DNA from: Christensenella sp. UBA1262
GTDB lineage: Bacteria > Bacillota > Clostridia > Christensenellales > CAG-917
Assembly: GCA_002308215.1 (NCBI GenBank)
Contig: DBVO01000021.1
Coordinates: 1-9,203, forward strand
Reading direction: 5' to 3'
Length of the DNA stretch: 9,203 nucleotides
Position numbers and translations under genes: made by a program. The notes under the pieces are model-generated. The model ran no database searches, was not told where the DNA came from, and worked only from the letters and a program-made list of their open reading frames with translations. Every line of letters starts with the position of its first letter. Positions within the stretch are counted from its first letter, which is position 1. Shown here one piece after another: positions 4,798 through 9,203 of this stretch.

Positions 4798-7434
4798 ATG
4801 ATTAAAAAACTGAACCTCAAAAAAAGCAAAGAAGAAGCAGCACCTATTGAAGTTGAAACTGCAGCCTTCGAACAATTCGTTACAGACACTAACACAGGTC
4901 TTACTAGCGAACAAGTTGCAGAACGAGTAGCCGCAGGTAAAATTAACGGCGAACAAACCATACGCACTAAATCTGTATGGCAAATTTTACGTGAAAATAT
5001 TTTTACGTTTTTCAACTTTATATTTGTTGCTCTTGCTATTATTCTTGCATTTTTCAATCCTAAAATTGGTAACTTCGGCTTTTTAATTTTAATCATTTTC
5101 AACTCTCTTGCAGGCATCATTCAAGGACTTCGTTCTAAACGTATTATGGATAAGCTTGCTCTCCTCTCTGCCCCAAAAGCTATTACGCTTAGAGATGGTG
5201 AAGAAGTAGAAATACCACTTGAACAAATAGTTCTTGACGATATTGCAATTTTATCCGCAGGCAAACAAATATGCGCTGATGGTGTAATTGTTGAAGGTTC
5301 AATCGAAGTTAATGAAAGCCTTATAACAGGTGAGTCAGATGCTATTGTTAAAAATGTTGGCGACAAAGTGTTGTCTGGAAGTTTTGTTGTATCCGGCAAA
5401 GCAAAATGCCAAGTAGAACATATTGGCCAAGATAACTTTGTCATGAAGATATCATCTGGCGCTAAATACGTTAAAAAACCAACATCTGAAATATGGCGTT
5501 CCCTTATGTTTGTTGTTAAGGTAATGTCCATTATTATTGTTCCAATTGGTGTTGCTCTATTACTTGTCAAATGGCTTGGCCAAGGCAATGAACTAAATTC
5601 AACAGTTGTCTCAACAGTAGCTTCTGTTATTAGTATGATTCCTAACGGACTTGTTGCGCTAGCAACAACGGTTTTCTGCGTAAGTGTTATTCGTCTTTCT
5701 AAACATAAAACTGTAGCACAAGATTTGTATTGCGTCGAAACACTCGCACGTGTAGATGTTCTCTGCTTAGATAAAACAGGTACAATCACAGAAGGCACAA
5801 TGGAAGTTAATGGTTTTGATGCTGTTGGCAGTCTCAAAGAAAATGAGATTAAACAAGCAATCAAAAACTTCTTCACTGCTCTCGAAGATGATAATGCTAC
5901 TGCGAATGCACTACGTGCATATGTACAAGACTTTGATGCAAAAGGCAACGTTGAAGCAAGAGTTCCTTTCTCATCTGCACGTAAATGGAGCGGTGTGAGA
6001 ATTGATGGAAAATCATATGTTATTGGCGCCGCTGAATTTGTCTTCCCAAAACAAACTGATGACATGAAAGCTAAAATTGCAGAAATGGCTAAACAAGGCT
6101 ATCGTGTTATGGTTCTTGCTATGTCTGACTCTGCATTTGGCAAAGACAATTCTCTTCCAAAGAAACTTGAAGCCGAAGCTTATATTTATATAACTGATAA
6201 GATTCGTGATGAAGCTCCTGATACTCTTAAATACTTTAGAGAACAAGGCGTTACAGTAAAAATCATTTCTGGTGATAACCCTGAAACTGTTCGTGCTGTT
6301 GCACTTCGTGCAGGACTTAAAGATTGTGAAAATATTATTGATATGTCCACTCTAAAGAGCGAGCAAGAAGTATATGAAGCAGCGGAAAAATACACGATTT
6401 TTGGACGTGTTCTCCCTGACCAAAAACTTGCACTTGTAAAAGCACTCAAAAAGAATGGTCATACTGTTGCAATGACAGGCGACGGTGTTAACGATGTTCT
6501 TGCACTTAAAGAAGCCGACTGCTCTGTTGCTATGGCATCTGGGTCAGATGCTGCAAAGAATGTCAGCTCTCTCGTTTTACTCGATAGCAACTTTGCATCA
6601 ATGCCAAAAGTTGTTGCTGAAGGTAGAAGATCTATCAACAACCTCGAACGTAGCGCATCGCTTTACCTCATGAAAACGATGTACAGCATTTTGCTCGCAA
6701 TTTTGTTCCTTTGCATTCCAACAGAGTTCCCATTTGAACCAAGACACTTAACTATTATTGGTATGGTAACAATAGGTATCCCTTCTGTTGTTTTAGCACT
6801 CGAACCTAACAAAGAAAGAGTAACTGGGCACTTCTTGCCGAAGGTATTATCCTCTGCTCTATCTGGCGCGATTACCGTACTTATTGGAATAATAGCTGTT
6901 ATTATTACAAAAACATGGATTCTTAAAGACCTTACACAACCTCAGTTCCAAAATGCATGTCTTATCGTAACAACATTTGTTGGACTTCTCTATCTCTTCA
7001 AGGTATCACAACCACTCACAATCATCCATGCTCTTAACTTCGTGGCAATGATTGGTATCTTCATCGGTTGCTACTTTGTGGATTTGAGCAAGGTTAAAGT
7101 TGGTCAATTTAACCTTAGTTTGCAAGACTTCTTCGGCCTTACAAACGATTTCTCATCTAATACACTTAAAACAATTATGCTTATTTGCTATATTGTCTTA
7201 ATTCTATTTATCATTACTGTATTCTTAACAAGAAATGTTAACAAGAAAGAAGAGAGCGTTATGGTTAGAATTCTTAGAAAATGCCGTGTTCTTCCACCAT
7301 TAGACAAGAAACAAGATTGCATACCTCAAGTAGAAGCTACAGGTGTTGCAGAAGCACAATTAGTTCATAATGAACCTAGCGAATTAGTTGAAGAAGAAGT
7401 TAAAAAACCAAAGAAGAAAAAAGCAAACAAATAA
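4798..7434 (+). CDS. CtpE-like P-type cation-transporting ATPase
   Basis: An 878-residue membrane ATPase that couples ATP hydrolysis, through a phospho-aspartate, to cation movement. Visible domains are the actuator loop with TGES at 177-180, the phosphorylation site DKTGT with Asp325, a short nucleotide-binding domain (about 335-460) with FSSARKWSGV at 391-400, and the hinge motifs SGDNPETV (491-498) and GDGVNDVLALKEAD (561-574). About ten hydrophobic spans can be seen: 66-86, 91-110, 236-260, 268-298, 624-645, 650-668, 684-705, 717-735, 741-761 and 790-811. There is no N-terminal heavy-metal (CxxC) domain. The M4 motif is MIPNGL (280-285) and the M4-to-P link is KHKTVAQDLYCVETLARVDV, which places it near the CtpE branch. 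CtpE has been linked to calcium in mycobacteria; the ion here is not determined. The classical KGAPE motif is replaced by IGAAEF (409-414). The C-terminus is a hydrophilic tail ending KKPKKKKANK. AAAGG precedes the start by 8 nt. Confidence 0.92.
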   Translation: MIKKLNLKKSKEEAAPIEVETAAFEQFVTDTNTGLTSEQVAERVAAGKINGEQTIRTKSVWQILRENIFTFFNFIFVALAIILAFFNPKIGNFGFLILIIFNSLAGIIQGLRSKRIMDKLALLSAPKAITLRDGEEVEIPLEQIVLDDIAILSAGKQICADGVIVEGSIEVNESLITGESDAIVKNVGDKVLSGSFVVSGKAKCQVEHIGQDNFVMKISSGAKYVKKPTSEIWRSLMFVVKVMSIIIVPIGVALLLVKWLGQGNELNSTVVSTVASVISMIPNGLVALATTVFCVSVIRLSKHKTVAQDLYCVETLARVDVLCLDKTGTITEGTMEVNGFDAVGSLKENEIKQAIKNFFTALEDDNATANALRAYVQDFDAKGNVEARVPFSSARKWSGVRIDGKSYVIGAAEFVFPKQTDDMKAKIAEMAKQGYRVMVLAMSDSAFGKDNSLPKKLEAEAYIYITDKIRDEAPDTLKYFREQGVTVKIISGDNPETVRAVALRAGLKDCENIIDMSTLKSEQEVYEAAEKYTIFGRVLPDQKLALVKALKKNGHTVAMTGDGVNDVLALKEADCSVAMASGSDAAKNVSSLVLLDSNFASMPKVVAEGRRSINNLERSASLYLMKTMYSILLAILFLCIPTEFPFEPRHLTIIGMVTIGIPSVVLALEPNKERVTGHFLPKVLSSALSGAITVLIGIIAVIITKTWILKDLTQPQFQNACLIVTTFVGLLYLFKVSQPLTIIHALNFVAMIGIFIGCYFVDLSKVKVGQFNLSLQDFFGLTNDFSSNTLKTIMLICYIVLILFIITVFLTRNVNKKEESVMVRILRKCRVLPPLDKKQDCIPQVEATGVAEAQLVHNEPSELVEEEVKKPKKKKANK

Positions 7435-7436
7435 TG

Positions 7437-7472
7437 CAATAAAAAAGCACTCCAAATGGAGTGCTTTTAATT
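7437..7472. terminator. Bidirectional terminator between ATPase and symporter genes
   Basis: A perfect 12-bp stem (7443-7454 with 7457-7468) contains GCACTCC and GGAGTGC around a 2-nt AA centre, with A residues on one side and T residues on the other. It lies between the convergent ATPase (+) and symporter (-) genes and can end transcription from both sides. Confidence 0.9.
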
Positions 7473-7485
7473 TTAGAAACTATTG

Positions 7486-9138
7486 TTATTCTTGTTTGTC
7501 CTCTGGGTTCTCTTGAGGCTCTTCTTGAACATCTTGTTCTGCTAGCTCACATACTTCCTCAACGGATTCTGGTTGTTCTAAAATAACTCCAGTACCTGTA
7601 TCCATGGCAAGACGTCTACGTGCAAGTTCTGTGCGCATCTCTTCTTTTGTCTTCTTATCAATTTTGTAGAAGAACATTGGTATTGACGATGCAAGCATGC
7701 AAAGGCCTGGAACAAGGAAGTATATTGCCCATGCTTTAACCTGCATATCATCTGTTACATAAGCATGAATTGCTTCTGTACCATTTTGAATTGCTGTTGC
7801 ATAGTCATTTGAACTATACCCTATTGCACCAATAAGCAAAATACCTAATGAAACTGAGAGCGCATTTGAAAGCTTATTGGACATAGACAAGATTGCAAAC
7901 TGTGTCCCTTCTGTACGTTTGCCTGTCTTCCACTCTTGATAATCTACGATATCTGCAGTCATAACCATTGGCAAATATGCATTTGGACCATATGCAAAGC
8001 TGAAGAAGAATTGGAAGATCCAAATTGCCCATAAGCTTCTTACGGTCATAGCTGTGCTTGTTGCGCCATCTGGAACAGGTACAAGCCAATAGAGCAAGAA
8101 TGATGTGAAGCTTATAATAAAGCCATACAAACCTGCGATAATGAAGTATCTCTTCTCACCGAGCTTTTTATTAATAATTGGATTAAGAATAATTGTTACG
8201 GCACTTGCTAATGCAGATGTAATACCAATTGCCCACGAACATGCGTCACCATACATTGTTTCTGGGAAGAGCGAACCAATGAGCGGAATTGCTGAGAAGT
8301 TAACGCCGTCTCTTAGAAGAATGCAAGTTGCTTGAACAGCAATACCAAGACCGATGTTTCTACCAAAACCTAAAAGATATGTTATCAACACAATAAGAAT
8401 CATCTTATTATGTTTGAGCTCTCTAAACATCTCTTTGAAACTCATTGCAGATGAAACATTAGATTTAACCATTTCTTTGCACTTGAAGTACATAAGAAGT
8501 TGGAAGATAAGGCCTACGCCACACATTGCACCAGCTGTAATGAGGTATTCTTTCGTTCCAACACCTTCACTGCCAGTAATCATACATACAACTGTAATAA
8601 CGATACCGGAGATTGCAAGTGCGCCAGATTTCAATGCATTTGCAATACCTGCTGCGTTATTTGTATCGGCTGGATCTTTAGAGACAAGTGAAAGCATACC
8701 CTGTGATGGGATATCTGCAAGTGTCATTGAAACGTTCCAAACAATAAGAATAATTGAAATATAAATGTATTTACCAACTTCTCCTGCTTGAGTAGCTGGG
8801 AATGGAATGAATGCAAATGAAAGCATTGTAAATACAGCTAGTGGGAATGCAGAGATTAAAATCCAAGGTCTCATCTTACCAGATTTAAATCTTGCTCTAT
8901 CTATCAAATTGCCTATTACAAAGTCTGCAATAATACTTACAATCTTGGATACAAGAATTATAACAGCAATTGCGATTAGATTTGCCCCCATTATCTTGTT
9001 GAAAAACTCTGCCTGATAACTGTTGACAAGTCCAATTGCTAGGTTTATACCCATAACACCAAGTGCATAAACCCACATATTGCCAGTGCAACCGAAAAGT
9101 CTACGCTGTTTTGGTTCCATTGATAATTCATTTGACAT
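7486..9138 (-). CDS. GPH-family (MelB-like) sugar:cation symporter, MFS
   Basis: A 550-residue inner-membrane transporter of the glycoside-pentoside-hexuronide:cation symporter family, with about twelve hydrophobic spans between residues 20 and 490. Family hallmarks are NLIDRARFKSGKMRPWIL (77-94) after TM2, the mid-protein cytoplasmic loop with MSFKEMFRELKHNK (232-245), and ADIVDYQEWKTGKRTEGTQF (395-414), the conserved loop between TM10 and TM11. A long polar loop with GVNFSAIPLIGSLFPE lies between TM7 and TM8 (about 276-300). The first span (about 24-45) lacks the acidic residue that MelB places there for cation binding, so the coupling ion is uncertain. A hydrophilic C-terminal tail from about 492 ends in a glutamate-rich stretch (521-550), and members are usually shorter (about 440-480). 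GGGGGAG lies 6 nt before the ATG at 9138; Met7 is a less likely start. The substrate is unknown, because no glycosidase or sugar kinase is adjacent. Confidence 0.9.
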   Translation of the reverse strand: MSNELSMEPKQRRLFGCTGNMWVYALGVMGINLAIGLVNSYQAEFFNKIMGANLIAIAVIILVSKIVSIIADFVIGNLIDRARFKSGKMRPWILISAFPLAVFTMLSFAFIPFPATQAGEVGKYIYISIILIVWNVSMTLADIPSQGMLSLVSKDPADTNNAAGIANALKSGALAISGIVITVVCMITGSEGVGTKEYLITAGAMCGVGLIFQLLMYFKCKEMVKSNVSSAMSFKEMFRELKHNKMILIVLITYLLGFGRNIGLGIAVQATCILLRDGVNFSAIPLIGSLFPETMYGDACSWAIGITSALASAVTIILNPIINKKLGEKRYFIIAGLYGFIISFTSFLLYWLVPVPDGATSTAMTVRSLWAIWIFQFFFSFAYGPNAYLPMVMTADIVDYQEWKTGKRTEGTQFAILSMSNKLSNALSVSLGILLIGAIGYSSNDYATAIQNGTEAIHAYVTDDMQVKAWAIYFLVPGLCMLASSIPMFFYKIDKKTKEEMRTELARRRLAMDTGTGVILEQPESVEEVCELAEQDVQEEPQENPEDKQE

Positions 9139-9153
9139 AAGCGTCTCCCCCTA

Positions 9154-9167
9154 TATGCGCCCGCATA
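9154..9167. promoter_or_regulatory. Operator-like palindrome in the symporter leader
   Basis: TATGCG-CC-CGCATA is a perfect inverted repeat with a 2-bp centre. It covers roughly +1 to +14 of the predicted symporter transcript and lies before the GGGGGAG site. This is a typical place for a repressor operator of a sugar transporter gene. No regulator gene is in the window, and the motif does not match an operator I can name. Confidence 0.45.
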
Positions 9168-9174
9168 CATTTCA

Positions 9175-9203
9175 ATTCTAAAACTAAAATATAAATATTT
9201 CAA
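9175..9203 (-). promoter_or_regulatory. Predicted sigma-A promoter for the symporter gene
   Basis: On the minus strand TTGAAA (9203-9198) and TAGAAT (9180-9175) are separated by exactly 17 bp, each one mismatch from consensus. The -35 box ends at the last base of the window. Initiation would fall near 9168, giving a leader of about 30 nt. Confidence 0.7.

Noticed and set aside
4791..4805. Four-codon upstream frame (ATG AAA AAT GAT TAA) overlapping the ATPase start
   Set aside because: Only 1 nt separates its ATG from AAAGG, too close for initiation, while the same site is spaced 8 nt from the ATPase ATG. It is most likely accidental.
5121..6065. Long open frame on the minus strand opposite the P-type ATPase (314 codons)
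   Set aside because: It is a frame shadow of a confidently identified ATPase, its translation shows no recognisable domain, and no ribosome binding site was identified for it.
1..9203. tRNA, rRNA, CRISPR, insertion sequence or riboswitch
   Set aside because: No cloverleaf, regularly spaced repeat array, transposase frame with terminal repeats, or recognisable riboswitch core was seen. The longest gene-free stretch is 295 bp (4087-4381) and its contents are listed.

Overview
The window looks like chromosome from a low-GC, Gram-positive-type bacterium, most likely a member of the Bacillota (Clostridia or a relative). The evidence is strong purine-rich Shine-Dalgarno sites (AGGAGG, GGAGGA), sigma-A-like promoters, short intrinsic terminators made of a perfect hairpin between A and T tracts, and AT-rich spacers. 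The genus cannot be named from sequence alone. There is no tRNA, rRNA, CRISPR array, insertion sequence or integrase.

Layout, left to right. (1) 1-396, + strand: the C-terminal part of a class II aldolase whose start lies before the window. It ends at a palindromic terminator shared with the convergent gene. (2) 461-2283, - strand: a two-gene module of a macro-domain protein fused to an XRE-type helix-turn-helix and a small von Willebrand A (VWA) protein. The 86-bp gap between them holds a good promoter followed by a 12-bp hairpin and U-tract that abut the VWA ribosome binding site. This block is visibly more AT-rich than its neighbours. (3) 2446-4086, - strand: a long class III PLP aminotransferase, related to glutamate-1-semialdehyde aminomutase but about 115 residues longer. 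(4) 4087-4381: a 295-bp divergent control region with one promoter facing each way, a CG palindrome and a pair of 13-nt direct repeats 53 bp apart. (5) 4382-4654, + strand: the HU DNA-binding protein. (6) 4798-7434, + strand: a CtpE-like P-type cation ATPase. (7) 7486-9138, - strand: a GPH-family (MelB-like) sugar/cation symporter, with a promoter and an operator-like palindrome at the right edge of the window.

Most genes look like independent transcription units: each has its own promoter and terminator, and three gene pairs meet or end at bidirectional terminators. The aldolase, aminotransferase and symporter could all belong to carbon or amino-sugar metabolism, but nothing in the sequence ties them into one pathway. 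HU and the P-type ATPase are housekeeping-type genes.

The least ordinary part is the macro-HTH/VWA pair. It joins an ADP-ribose-binding or ADP-ribose-hydrolysing domain to a DNA-binding domain and places it beside a metal-dependent VWA scaffold, with an unusual hairpin leader between the two. This suggests a small ADP-ribose-linked stress or regulatory system, but that function is an inference.
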